Shown piece by piece: positions 39,457-47,173 of a stretch of DNA of 64,000 nt. Made by a program: the position numbers and the translations under genes. How positions within the stretch are numbered: the stretch's first letter is position 1; the number at the start of each line of letters is the position of its first letter. The notes beneath the pieces are model-generated. The model saw nothing but the letters and a program-made list of their open reading frames with translations. It had not been told where the DNA came from and made no database searches. Source of the DNA: Sulfobacillus benefaciens (lineage in GTDB: Bacteria; Bacillota; Sulfobacillia; Sulfobacillales; Sulfobacillaceae); contig PXYW01000010.1 in NCBI GenBank assembly GCA_003023695.1, positions 1 to 64,000 of the forward strand, in the 5' to 3' direction.

Positions 39457-40041
39457 ATGTTCACCGACTATCTAGCAGTGATGTTGTTAAATTTGGGCGC
39501 TGGGTTAGCGTTACTGGCGCATTACTTGTACGTGAACCCCGACAAACAATATCGCAAGAGCTGGGCGGCTGGATTTTATGCCGTTGGTCTATTGGGATTA
39601 CTGACCGCGTTGCCGATGGTATTGACATGGCCTTTGCCTGGCGGGTATAACGTGGCATTTGGCGAGCCGGCACTGTTCTTAAGCGTCGTCTATCTTGCCG
39701 CCGCTATTACTTTGACGTTTGAATGGGAACCCTTGATCCCTGCCATTTACGGATTTTTTGGTGGAATTTATGGCATTGTCATCGGTTTTCGTTTAATGGA
39801 TCTGCACTTGACCTCGAACCCCACGGTAGCGGGCCTTGGATACATTCTGACGGGCTTAGGCGGCATGTTGGTATTGCCCACTATCTATTGGCATAAAAAC
39901 CGGACGGTAACCGTTTTGACCGCCATCATTTTAGGTCTTGCCGCCCTGATTTGGTTGTACACCGGCTATGATGCGGTGTGGGGACACATAGCTGATTTTG
40001 CCAAATATCTTCCCAGCACCATGCTGGTCCATGCCAAATAA
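39457..40041 (+). CDS. DUF981 family membrane protein, copy 2
   Basis: 194 residues, paralogue of the gene at 38194 with the same six to seven helices (LLAHYLYVNPDKQYRKSWAA, LTWPLPGGYNVAFGEPALFL, and identical end TGYDAVWGHIADFAKYLPST). ATG at 39457 has AAGGAG 10 nt upstream, the same arrangement as copy 1. Each copy has its own leader and terminator, so they are separate transcripts. Function unknown; family members are known from acidophiles and archaea. Confidence 0.85.
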   Translation: MFTDYLAVMLLNLGAGLALLAHYLYVNPDKQYRKSWAAGFYAVGLLGLLTALPMVLTWPLPGGYNVAFGEPALFLSVVYLAAAITLTFEWEPLIPAIYGFFGGIYGIVIGFRLMDLHLTSNPTVAGLGYILTGLGGMLVLPTIYWHKNRTVTVLTAIILGLAALIWLYTGYDAVWGHIADFAKYLPSTMLVHAK

Positions 40042-40054
40042 TCCTCTGCCCGCT

Positions 40055-40096
40055 AAAAGACTTGCCCCACCCTCACTGGGCGAGGCAGGTCTTTTT
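40055..40096 (+). terminator. Terminator of DUF981 gene 2
   Basis: AAAGACTTGCC pairs with GGCAGGTCTTT (one mismatch), loop of about 17 nt, ending in TTTTT, 14 bp after the stop codon. It faces the end of the receiver gene on the other strand. Confidence 0.85.
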
Positions 40097-40110
40097 ATGT
40101 AGCAACCGAT

Positions 40111-40467
40111 TCAAACGCGGGTGACAGGCAGTTGTTCTAAGTAACGTTTTAGCTCGACCAGTTTAAAAGGCTTTTCCAGTTTGCCCGCATGAGGTGGCCA
40201 CTCATGGGATGACGTAAAGTCGCCCGACATGATTACCACATGACATTGCGGATAAGCCGCCAGGAGAATAGAACACAGCTCCGTCGCTAACGTGCCTGAC
40301 AAATTCCAATCTAAAAGCACAACATCGGGGGTCTCGTCGCCAGACATGCCCACCTGCTGCATCAGTTCTTGCTCGGAGGCAAACAGCAATACCGCGTGAT
40401 CATCATGGAGGGATTCTTGCATCATCTCCAACAAATTTTTGTTGTCGTCGACAATCCAAATATTCAT
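40111..40467 (-). CDS. Stand-alone response-regulator receiver domain
   Basis: 118 residues comprising only a CheY-like receiver: acidic pocket IVDDNKN, phospho-acceptor Asp in VVLLDWNLSG, and Lys in KLEKPFKLVEL. No output domain follows, so it acts by protein contact or as a phosphate sink. Start ATG at 40467 has GAGAGGGGGG upstream. It is divergent from the HtrA-type protease gene with a shared gap of 138 bp. No kinase is adjacent; the nearest is at 31092. Confidence 0.9.
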   Translation of the reverse strand: MNIWIVDDNKNLLEMMQESLHDDHAVLLFASEQELMQQVGMSGDETPDVVLLDWNLSGTLATELCSILLAAYPQCHVVIMSGDFTSSHEWPPHAGKLEKPFKLVELKRYLEQLPVTRV

Positions 40468-40517
40468 GGAATTCCCCCCTCTCAAGGGGTATTCCCTATT
40501 CGAATTGAAAATCCTTT

Positions 40518-40552
40518 AATTACGTTACGATTTTGTAACAAATTACGGTTAC
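40518..40552. promoter_or_regulatory. GTTAC repeats in the divergent control region
   Basis: GTTAC (40524-40528), its reverse complement GTAAC (40535-40539) and GTTAC again (40548-40552) sit in a wider repeat, AATTACGTTAC and AATTACGGTTAC. Spacing and position between two divergent genes suggest an operator. The region is AT-rich, and no clear -35/-10 pair was found. Confidence 0.45.
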
Positions 40553-40605
40553 ACTAAGTCCACAATTCAAAGTTGGTAAACCAAGAGACGAGGAGGCCCC
40601 ATTTG

Positions 40606-41808
40606 ATGCACCCGTTAACCAAGACAATCACAAGTGCCATCGTAGGCTTTGCCGTCGGAGCCGGCGCTGTTAGTGGCGGTCTTTTTGCCTATCACGACCT
40701 AATCCCTCCGGCGCCAGACCAGGGCACCAACATTTCCACTCCCTATGCCAAAGTGGCCACCTATACCCCGCCGGTGCTTCCGTTAGGTCCGGACACCATT
40801 TCCAATGTTGTCAAACGGGTGGGCAACGCGGTGGTAAAAATCGTGGCAACGGTTCCGCAACAAACCTCGGTGTCGTCATCACCGTATTTCAACCCGTTTT
40901 TTGGGTCTATCTTCGGCAACAATTTGCCCCAACAAACGACGGTGCAAACAGACATCGGTTCGGGATTCTTCTTTAATAGTCAGGGATATCTTCTGACTAA
41001 CGACCATGTCATTCATGGCGCGACCAACATTCAAGTTTACGTCCCGGGCTATAGCAAACCATTTACAGCCACCCGCGTAGGAACCGATTACGCGACAGAC
41101 CTGGCGGTATTGAAAATAAATGCCCCCAAGCCGCTTCCCACATTGGTTTTGGGAAACTCCAACACGACACCGGTAGGTGCCTGGGATATCGCAATCGGCA
41201 ATCCTTACGATCTGAGCCACACAGTAACCGTTGGAGTCATAAGCGCTAAAGGTCGGCCTTTGACCATTGGCAACAGAAATTACCGCAACCTTTTGCAAAC
41301 CTCGGCAGCCATCAACCCAGGCAACAGTGGCGGCCCTCTGTTAAACCTGGCAGGTCAAGTGATCGGCATCAACACCGCTGTATCGACCCAAGGCCAAGGA
41401 ATCGGCTTTGCCATTCCTACCTCGACGGTAGTCAAGATTTTGCCACAGTTGATGAAATACGGTCATGTGATCCGTCCGTGGCTTGGAGTCTTTATCGGTA
41501 CTGACTCCAAGACGATTGCCAAAGAATATGGTCTGGCGACAGCCACAGGTGTAGTGATTGTTTATGTTGAGCCCAACAGCCCGGCTGCCAAGGCGGGATT
41601 GGCCCAAGGCGAAGTCATCACGGCTGTTAATGGCACACCAGTCACCAATGCCAATAGTCTAAAGACCCTTATTGACAAAGAGCCGGTCGGCGCCCAAGTC
41701 AGCATCACAGTCAATGACCAAGGGCAGAGCATAACCAGGAAAGCAACTTTGGGCCAAGAACCCAACGGACCTATTACCATGCCTTCCAATGCCGGCCTTG
41801 GCAACTAG
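40606..41808 (+). CDS. HtrA/DegP-type serine protease with PDZ domain
   Basis: 400 residues, anchored by one N-terminal membrane segment (about 8-28), with the protease facing outside. The catalytic triad is complete: H134 (LTNDHVIHG), D165 (YATDLAVL) and S241 (NPGNSGGPLL). A single PDZ domain covers about 285-385 (VEPNSPAAKAGLAQGEVIT). Such proteases clear misfolded envelope proteins. Start ATG at 40606 follows GAGGAGG. The upstream GTTAC repeats and divergent receiver may regulate it. A terminator follows. Confidence 0.96.
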   Translation: MHPLTKTITSAIVGFAVGAGAVSGGLFAYHDLIPPAPDQGTNISTPYAKVATYTPPVLPLGPDTISNVVKRVGNAVVKIVATVPQQTSVSSSPYFNPFFGSIFGNNLPQQTTVQTDIGSGFFFNSQGYLLTNDHVIHGATNIQVYVPGYSKPFTATRVGTDYATDLAVLKINAPKPLPTLVLGNSNTTPVGAWDIAIGNPYDLSHTVTVGVISAKGRPLTIGNRNYRNLLQTSAAINPGNSGGPLLNLAGQVIGINTAVSTQGQGIGFAIPTSTVVKILPQLMKYGHVIRPWLGVFIGTDSKTIAKEYGLATATGVVIVYVEPNSPAAKAGLAQGEVITAVNGTPVTNANSLKTLIDKEPVGAQVSITVNDQGQSITRKATLGQEPNGPITMPSNAGLGN

Positions 41809-41812
41809 CTCT

Positions 41813-41850
41813 ATCTGGCACCGGGATAATCCTGGTGCCAGATGCTTTTA
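41813..41850 (+). terminator. Terminator of the HtrA-type protease gene
   Basis: ATCTGGCACC / GGTGCCAGAT, 10-bp perfect stem, loop of about 11 nt, then GCTTTTA. It starts 4 bp after the stop codon. Confidence 0.85.
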
Positions 41851-42300
41851 CGATGTAGGTTTTTCCATTTCATAGCGAGTAATTTGATAGCCTTCACGCT
41901 GGTAAAGTCGGACCGCATCCTGATTATCTGCAGTCACATAAAGACGGGCTACCGACAGTCCTTGTTGCCGCACAAAATTGTGTGCCGCAGCCATCAGCAA
42001 ACGCCCCAGCCCTTGTCGACGGTAAGGCTCACGCACATAGACCTGGTCAATCGAGCCAAATGTCCCCTGCAAGTCCATTCGGATCGCCACCCACACAAAA
42101 CCAACAAATTCATCGCCATCTTCCAGCACAAAAATGCCGTTTTCAAATGGCCTTCGCCCAGCCGCTCTGAGCCTTTGTGCTTGATCGGCCAAAAACGCGG
42201 GAGTGCAAACGAACCTGGGAAAGTTTATTTGATATAAGTCACATTGTGCGCCCAACACCAATCGATAATCGTGTTGTGGACGATAAGGACGAACTTCCAT
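41848..42300 (-). CDS. GNAT family N-acetyltransferase
   Basis: 150 residues forming one GNAT domain. The acetyl-CoA loop is VREPYRRQGLGRLLMAAAH, followed by the usual LYVTADNQDAVRLYQREGY near the C-terminus. Start ATG at 42300, preceded by AAGGGG; the longer frame to 42330 has no better site. Substrate unknown. It is convergent with the protease gene and its stop lies in that gene's terminator. Confidence 0.93.
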   Translation of the reverse strand: MEVRPYRPQHDYRLVLGAQCDLYQINFPRFVCTPAFLADQAQRLRAAGRRPFENGIFVLEDGDEFVGFVWVAIRMDLQGTFGSIDQVYVREPYRRQGLGRLLMAAAHNFVRQQGLSVARLYVTADNQDAVRLYQREGYQITRYEMEKPTS

Positions 42301-42366
42301 TGCCCCGACCCCTTCACTAACACTACACAATTATTAGTCTGCCTTTGGAGTTCAAATACGTCAATA

Positions 42367-42399
42367 CAAAAGGGCCGTCTCCACAAAGTGGTACGGCCC
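42367..42399 (-). terminator. Terminator of the NCS1 permease gene
   Basis: On the minus strand GGGCCGT-A-CCAC pairs with GTGG-AG-ACGGCCC with a small internal loop, then TTTTGT. It starts 20 bp after the stop codon. Confidence 0.85.
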
Positions 42400-42418
42400 C
42401 AACGTTGTTTATTGCGTC

Positions 42419-43813
42419 TTAAAGTTTTGCCGTACGTCGCGATCCCAAAGCCACATAAACCAATCCGGCTACCACAAAGCTTACATAGTACGATAAATCG
42501 CCAAGTTGCGGATATTGGTGGGCAATAAATCCCGTGTAAAGCGTTTGATCAAAAAATGGAATCGATACCACAATGGCGATCAACCACGCCCAAAGTCCTG
42601 GACGCACCACACGGCGCGGGTCATAGAACATTCCCGTGCTGTATCGTCCACGGTGCACGATCAGAAAATCCATTAACACCACTGCCACCCAAGGCGACAA
42701 CCAATACCCCAACAAAAACAGGAAGTTTTCAAAGTCTACGTAATAGGCCTTGTGGGCAATATACGCTAGCACCCCTCCAGCCAAACCAACGAGTACCGCC
42801 GCCAACCAGCGTTTTACCGGAATGTTGACAACCAATGCCGATAGGGACCCCGAGTAAATGTTCAATACATTAGCAGTGACGGTGCCGATGATGACCGCCA
42901 ACAGAGTCACACTCACCAACCAATGTGGGGTAATGCCTAAGAGCAAAGCCATGGGGTTAGGAGATCCCGCAGCGGCTGGAAAGACAATGGCCAGCGCAGC
43001 GCCTACCAGCTCCAGCCATAAACAAGCGATAAAATTCGAGGACGCCGCATTCCAGAAAACCTTCCTCGGTGAGGTCTTGGCACTTAAATAACGGGTATAG
43101 TCAGAAGCGAATACAGTCCACCCTAAAAGATATGAAAACGCCAGCCCCGCTGCCTCAACAATAGCTCCAGACATACTGGGATAGATTTTTGGATTAAACG
43201 CCAAGTGGTAGTTAGCATGACCGAAGGCAAACACGGACACCGCAATAAATACAAGGGTTAAGATGACAGCCATAAACCGTTCCACTGCGTGAATCATGTT
43301 GTATCCATAGACAGCTACCATCACTTGAACAATGACCATAATCAACAGCGCAACAAAAAAATTGGTGCCAAATAACGTATCAAACGCAAAAGCGCCAAGA
43401 ATAGTATTCACGGCAAACCACAACACACCCGCTACCATGTTTAAAAATCCCGGAATAAAATTGCCAAAAAATCCATAGGCCGCTCGAGAGTGCACCATTT
43501 GCGGTACTCCCAACCGTGGCCCAAACGTGGACAGCAGTCCTAGCATGGTGACCCCAAAGACGTTGCCGATTAAAAGACCAATAGCTGCTTGGGTAAAATT
43601 CAATCCGAAAAACGCGACGGCGGCCACTCCCGTGGTCAACGTAGCCAATTCTACATTAGCCCCAAACCATAACGTAAAGACCGACGATACCTTCCCGTGC
43701 CGCTCCTCGTCGCTAATGTGCTCGATACCCTTAGGCTCAATACGAACAACCTCATCCCCATATTGCAGGGACTCCTTCTCTTCAGTGGCCAACCAGGGCA
43801 CCTCCAGCCTCAT
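42419..43813 (-). CDS. NCS1-family nucleobase permease
   Basis: 464 residues with 12 hydrophobic segments. It belongs to the nucleobase-cation-symport-1 family (cytosine, purines, allantoin or thiamine-type substrates): WFGANVELATLTTGVAAVAF, VPQMVHSRAAYGFFGNFIP and FASDYTRYLSAKTSPRKVFW are the family regions for substrate and sodium sites. The exact substrate is not clear; no nucleobase enzymes are next to it. ATG at 43813. A strong promoter is present and a terminator follows, so it is a single-gene unit. Confidence 0.93.
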   Translation of the reverse strand: MRLEVPWLATEEKESLQYGDEVVRIEPKGIEHISDEERHGKVSSVFTLWFGANVELATLTTGVAAVAFFGLNFTQAAIGLLIGNVFGVTMLGLLSTFGPRLGVPQMVHSRAAYGFFGNFIPGFLNMVAGVLWFAVNTILGAFAFDTLFGTNFFVALLIMVIVQVMVAVYGYNMIHAVERFMAVILTLVFIAVSVFAFGHANYHLAFNPKIYPSMSGAIVEAAGLAFSYLLGWTVFASDYTRYLSAKTSPRKVFWNAASSNFIACLWLELVGAALAIVFPAAAGSPNPMALLLGITPHWLVSVTLLAVIIGTVTANVLNIYSGSLSALVVNIPVKRWLAAVLVGLAGGVLAYIAHKAYYVDFENFLFLLGYWLSPWVAVVLMDFLIVHRGRYSTGMFYDPRRVVRPGLWAWLIAIVVSIPFFDQTLYTGFIAHQYPQLGDLSYYVSFVVAGLVYVALGSRRTAKL

Positions 43814-43836
43814 ATTTCCCGAACAATTGCAGACAA

Positions 43837-43866
43837 ATTATAGTGTATCGTTCGTCATAAGGTCAA
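43837..43866 (-). promoter_or_regulatory. Sigma-A promoter of the NCS1 permease gene
   Basis: Minus strand TTGACC, 18-nt spacer, TATAAT. The 5' UTR would be about 17 nt, too short for a riboswitch. Confidence 0.82.
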
Positions 43867-43979
43867 TCATCCTCACTTTATTTTCCCCAGGACTCATAAT
43901 AGTTTGCACCGCACCTAGCGCATAATTTAATGGTTTGGGTATCATTGGAGAAAGAAGTCCAAGAGAGAGGCGATAACCC

Positions 43980-45371
43980 ATGTTGTTGAGTCCAGAGATT
44001 TTTCGCGAATATGATTTGCGCGGCATCGTAGACAAAGATATCACCCCTGCAGGAGTTGAGCAATTAGGAATGGCTTTTGGCACTTACTTGCAGGATTTTG
44101 GCCTTACCCAATGTCTTGTCGGCTGGGATAGTCGGGCGTCATCCCCGGCTTATCGCGATGCCCTGACAAAGGGCCTGGTGTCCACCGGAATTGACGTTAT
44201 CGACATTGGCCAAGTTACGACTCCGATTTTTTATTTTGCGCGAATACACTACAACATCGAAGGCGGGGTTATGATTACCGCTAGCCATAATCCGGCAGAA
44301 TACAATGGATTCAAGCTTGCACGAGGCCAAGCTACTATTTACGGCGATGAAATTCAAAAAGTCCGCCAGATGGTGGAGGCCGGTCAGTTCCGACGAGGCA
44401 ATGGCCACATCTCCCACACCGATCCCGTGCCAGCGTACTTGCACATGCTCCGCGAAAAAATCCAATTGGGATCCCGTCCACTCAAGGTGGTCATTGACTG
44501 CGGCAACGGCACCCCGGGCCTATTTGCTCGGGATGTTATGGCAGCATTCGGCATCCCTGATGCGACGTGCCTTTACTGCACACCTGACCCCACCTTTCCC
44601 AACCACCATCCGGATCCGGTGGTTGCCAAGAATTTGGTGGACCTCATCGCTACCGTCAAAGAACAGCATGCCGATTTGGGCATTGCATTTGATGGCGATG
44701 GCGACCGTATTGGAGTAGTGGACGAAAAGGGCCAGATTTTATGGGGCGATCGCTTAATGGTCCTCTATTGGAGAGAAATTTTAGCAAAACATCCTGGAGC
44801 CCCTGCAATTATTGAGGTGAAGTGTTCCCAAACCCTATTTGACGAAGTTAAGCGTTTAGGCGGAAAGCCCGAATTCTTCAAGACAGGACATTCCCTGATT
44901 AAGGCGCGCATGCGGGAGCTAAATGCCGTGTTTACCGGCGAAATGAGCGGCCACATGTTTTTCGCCGATGAATATTTTGGTTATGATGACGCATTTTATG
45001 CGGCCGGAAGACTTTTGAGAATTTTATCCCATACTGACCAGCCTCTTTCTGCGTTGTTAGCCGATGTTCCTACACCGCCTTCCACTCCGGAAGTGCGCAT
45101 CGAGTGCCCCGACGACCAAAAAACCACGGTGGTTCAGGCACTACTGACCCATTACCAAGCAGATCCCCAGGTATCCGTCATAACGGTAGATGGGCTTCGC
45201 GTTGTATTTCCCCATGGGTGGGGACTTATCCGAGCGTCAAATACTCAACCCGCGTTAGTAGCCCGAGCTGAAGCCGACACCAATGAACATCTCCATGAAA
45301 TTACCGCCGATTTGACGCGGCAACTCGCCCAATTCCCATTTATCGGCTCCATTGATTGGACCGGAGAATAG
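43980..45371 (+). CDS. Phosphomannomutase/phosphoglucomutase
   Basis: Moves phosphate between C6 and C1 of mannose or glucose. 463 residues with four domains. The phosphoserine is S102 in ITASHNPAEYNGF, the Mg2+ loop is D238-x-D-x-D (DGDGDRIG), the sugar-binding loop is GEMSGHMFF, and the C-terminal phosphate-binding loop is RASNTQPALVARAEA. GEMSGH is typical of the dual-specificity enzyme. It likely feeds sugar nucleotides for the glycan genes further right. Start ATG at 43980 with GAGAGAGG upstream; divergent from the permease. Confidence 0.96.
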   Translation: MLLSPEIFREYDLRGIVDKDITPAGVEQLGMAFGTYLQDFGLTQCLVGWDSRASSPAYRDALTKGLVSTGIDVIDIGQVTTPIFYFARIHYNIEGGVMITASHNPAEYNGFKLARGQATIYGDEIQKVRQMVEAGQFRRGNGHISHTDPVPAYLHMLREKIQLGSRPLKVVIDCGNGTPGLFARDVMAAFGIPDATCLYCTPDPTFPNHHPDPVVAKNLVDLIATVKEQHADLGIAFDGDGDRIGVVDEKGQILWGDRLMVLYWREILAKHPGAPAIIEVKCSQTLFDEVKRLGGKPEFFKTGHSLIKARMRELNAVFTGEMSGHMFFADEYFGYDDAFYAAGRLLRILSHTDQPLSALLADVPTPPSTPEVRIECPDDQKTTVVQALLTHYQADPQVSVITVDGLRVVFPHGWGLIRASNTQPALVARAEADTNEHLHEITADLTRQLAQFPFIGSIDWTGE

Positions 45372-45415
45372 CTGGCGAGGGGTACACATGTGAACCGCCT
45401 GGTCTAGATTCGAGC

Positions 45416-45446
45416 GGGAGGCTAGTCGATGTCTCACTAGCCTCCC
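45416..45446 (+). terminator. Hairpin after the phosphohexomutase gene
   Basis: GGGAGGCTAGT / ACTAGCCTCCC, 11-bp perfect stem, loop of 9 nt, followed only by TTGCC. It lies 44 bp after the stop. Without a T run its efficiency is uncertain. Confidence 0.6.
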
Positions 45447-45457
45447 TTGCCTACCTA

Positions 45458-45486
45458 TTTACCGAGATAATACGATGTGTTATTAT
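45458..45486 (+). promoter_or_regulatory. Promoter of the TetR gene
   Basis: TTTACC, 17-nt spacer, TATTAT. The -10 ends 3 bp before the palindromic operator, so a bound repressor would cover the transcription start. Confidence 0.7.
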
Positions 45487-45489
45487 CTT

Positions 45490-45503
45490 ACCGAACGTTC
45501 GGT
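45490..45503. promoter_or_regulatory. TetR operator 1
   Basis: A perfect 14-bp palindrome, ACCGAACGTTCGGT, just after the -10 and 12 bp before the regulator's ATG. Nearly the same sequence occurs before the downstream epimerase gene. Confidence 0.85.
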
Positions 45504-45515
45504 CGGAGGTGGCCC

Positions 45516-46091
45516 ATGGCAATATCGGATCCTCGCGCACGCATTTTAGATGTTGCTTTGACTCTCTTTGATCAAAGAGGTTATGTGGGCACCAGTATGG
45601 ACGCCATTCGCAAAGCGGCCGGGTTTCGCACCAAATCCAGCCTGTATACCCATTTCCCCAGTAAAGAAAGTTTATCCGCAGCGCTGTTTCAAAAGATTCT
45701 CGAAGAAGAGGCGATCGCCTTAGGCCCTTTGATGAAGCCAGTAGATCAAGCTTCTCTTGAAGATGTGTTGAATTTAGCCGAACAATTGGCCGTGTGGGGA
45801 TTGATGCACCCAGCGGCCTATCGTTTTTGCTTTATTCAATGGCATCAGGACGTTCCGGCAGCCCAAGCGGCAGGATTAGAGATGCTTCCTAGATGGGCCT
45901 CAAGAGTTCTTGAGCGTCTTCAAAAAGAAGGATCCCCTATCCGCGCCATAGACCCGGAATTTTTGGTCAATGCCTGCCAAGGATTGATTAACCAAATCAT
46001 TGTCAGCAGCCCTTCTCAAATGAGCGTGGCCGCGATCGCGGAATACGCGCGAAGAACTCGCGTTCTCTGTGAAGCAATTGTGCGCACCTGA
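45516..46091 (+). CDS. TetR/AcrR family transcriptional regulator
   Basis: 191 residues. N-terminal helix-turn-helix (ARILDVALTLFDQRGYVGTS then MDAIRKAAGFRTKSSLYTHF) and a C-terminal ligand domain. Start ATG at 45516 with GGAGGT 5 nt upstream; the longer frame begins before the operator and is not used. It probably represses itself and the next gene through the two matching palindromes. The ligand is unknown. Confidence 0.94.
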   Translation: MAISDPRARILDVALTLFDQRGYVGTSMDAIRKAAGFRTKSSLYTHFPSKESLSAALFQKILEEEAIALGPLMKPVDQASLEDVLNLAEQLAVWGLMHPAAYRFCFIQWHQDVPAAQAAGLEMLPRWASRVLERLQKEGSPIRAIDPEFLVNACQGLINQIIVSSPSQMSVAAIAEYARRTRVLCEAIVRT

Positions 46092-46109
46092 TATTTTTTA
46101 CACAATTCC

Positions 46110-46125
46110 GACCGAACGTACGGTC
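46110..46125. promoter_or_regulatory. TetR operator 2
   Basis: GACCGAACGTACGGTC, an imperfect 16-bp palindrome, with the core ACCGAACGT-CGGT shared with operator 1. It lies 22 bp before the epimerase-family ATG and close to its ribosome site. Confidence 0.82.
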
Positions 46126-46146
46126 ATACAAAGGAGTGTATTATAG

Positions 46147-47034
46147 ATGCCCATTGTGGTATTGGGAGCTTCAGGACGGTTGGGACGCGCCATTTTACAT
46201 GAATTGTCCGCTGCCGGAGCATCGGTAATTGCCGTTAGTCGGTCTGCAACACCGCGCCCCGAAATCAGCCAGGTGACCTGGGCTTCATTAGATTCTGATG
46301 ATATCCAGAGCCATCACGCGCTGTTTTCCACGGCAGAATGCGTAATTGACGCACGCAATCAGCGTTATGATGACTGGAGCGGTTACCCAGCCATGATTGC
46401 CGCCACCTTAACCGCATTGCAGAACACCGATGCGCGCTATATTTATGTCGACAATCTGTACCTTTATGGCCGGTCCTTCACCTCGGAGCCCGTAACCGAA
46501 GATCAGGCTCGCAACCCTGTTAGCGAAAAGGGGCGCATTCGCCTCTCCATCGAAACCGCCCTCCGCCAGGTCATGCCCGTTCACCCAATTCTTATTGCAC
46601 GTTTCCCTGACTTTTACAATATTTCCACCGACTCTTTGCCGCGGGCTATCCGATGGTTTGGTCCCCCTGAACTCGAACATCAATTCATTCATCCCCGCGA
46701 CGCCGCGCACGCCATTAGCGTATTGAGTGCCGCGCCCTGGGCTTTTGGGGAGATTTGGCACGTCGTCGGACCCGAGACGATTAACGGACACCGCTTACGT
46801 GCCATAGCCAGCCGTATCATTGGCCGCCAAGTCAAACTCCAGGTCCTGGGGCCCACCGCCATCCACATTTTAGGACTGATCTCCCTTGAGGCACGAGGAC
46901 TTAGAGAAACACAATATCTCTGGAACGAGCCGGTAACTCTTAATATGGCTAAATTCTCGCAACACTTTGACACCAGTTTTTTGCATGGCCATCATGAAGC
47001 GCTGGAAGACATTCTTGGTATCGCTAATATATGA
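46147..47034 (+). CDS. NAD(P)-dependent epimerase/dehydratase family protein
   Basis: 295 residues, atypical short-chain dehydrogenase. The N-terminal nucleotide-binding motif is VVLGASGRLGRAIL (GxxGxxG). The region YIYVDNLYLYGRSFTSEPVT lies where the family has Tyr and a substrate loop; the classical YxxxK catalytic pair is not obvious (the nearest is SEKGRIRLSIE), so it may be a reductase-like or regulatory member. AAAGGAG precedes the ATG by 10 nt. Placed under the neighbouring TetR regulator by operator 2. Substrate unknown. Confidence 0.85.
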   Translation: MPIVVLGASGRLGRAILHELSAAGASVIAVSRSATPRPEISQVTWASLDSDDIQSHHALFSTAECVIDARNQRYDDWSGYPAMIAATLTALQNTDARYIYVDNLYLYGRSFTSEPVTEDQARNPVSEKGRIRLSIETALRQVMPVHPILIARFPDFYNISTDSLPRAIRWFGPPELEHQFIHPRDAAHAISVLSAAPWAFGEIWHVVGPETINGHRLRAIASRIIGRQVKLQVLGPTAIHILGLISLEARGLRETQYLWNEPVTLNMAKFSQHFDTSFLHGHHEALEDILGIANI

Positions 47035-47173
47035 GGTTTGATAGAGGTTACTCTGATTGCCAATCTGTTGTCTTGATCTACAATCCGGATGAGAAAAACC
47101 AATCTACCGAAAAAAGGCTTTTGCCGAATTATGGCGAAACTTCCTCTAATAGGACAGGAACCCGGGGTGTCGC

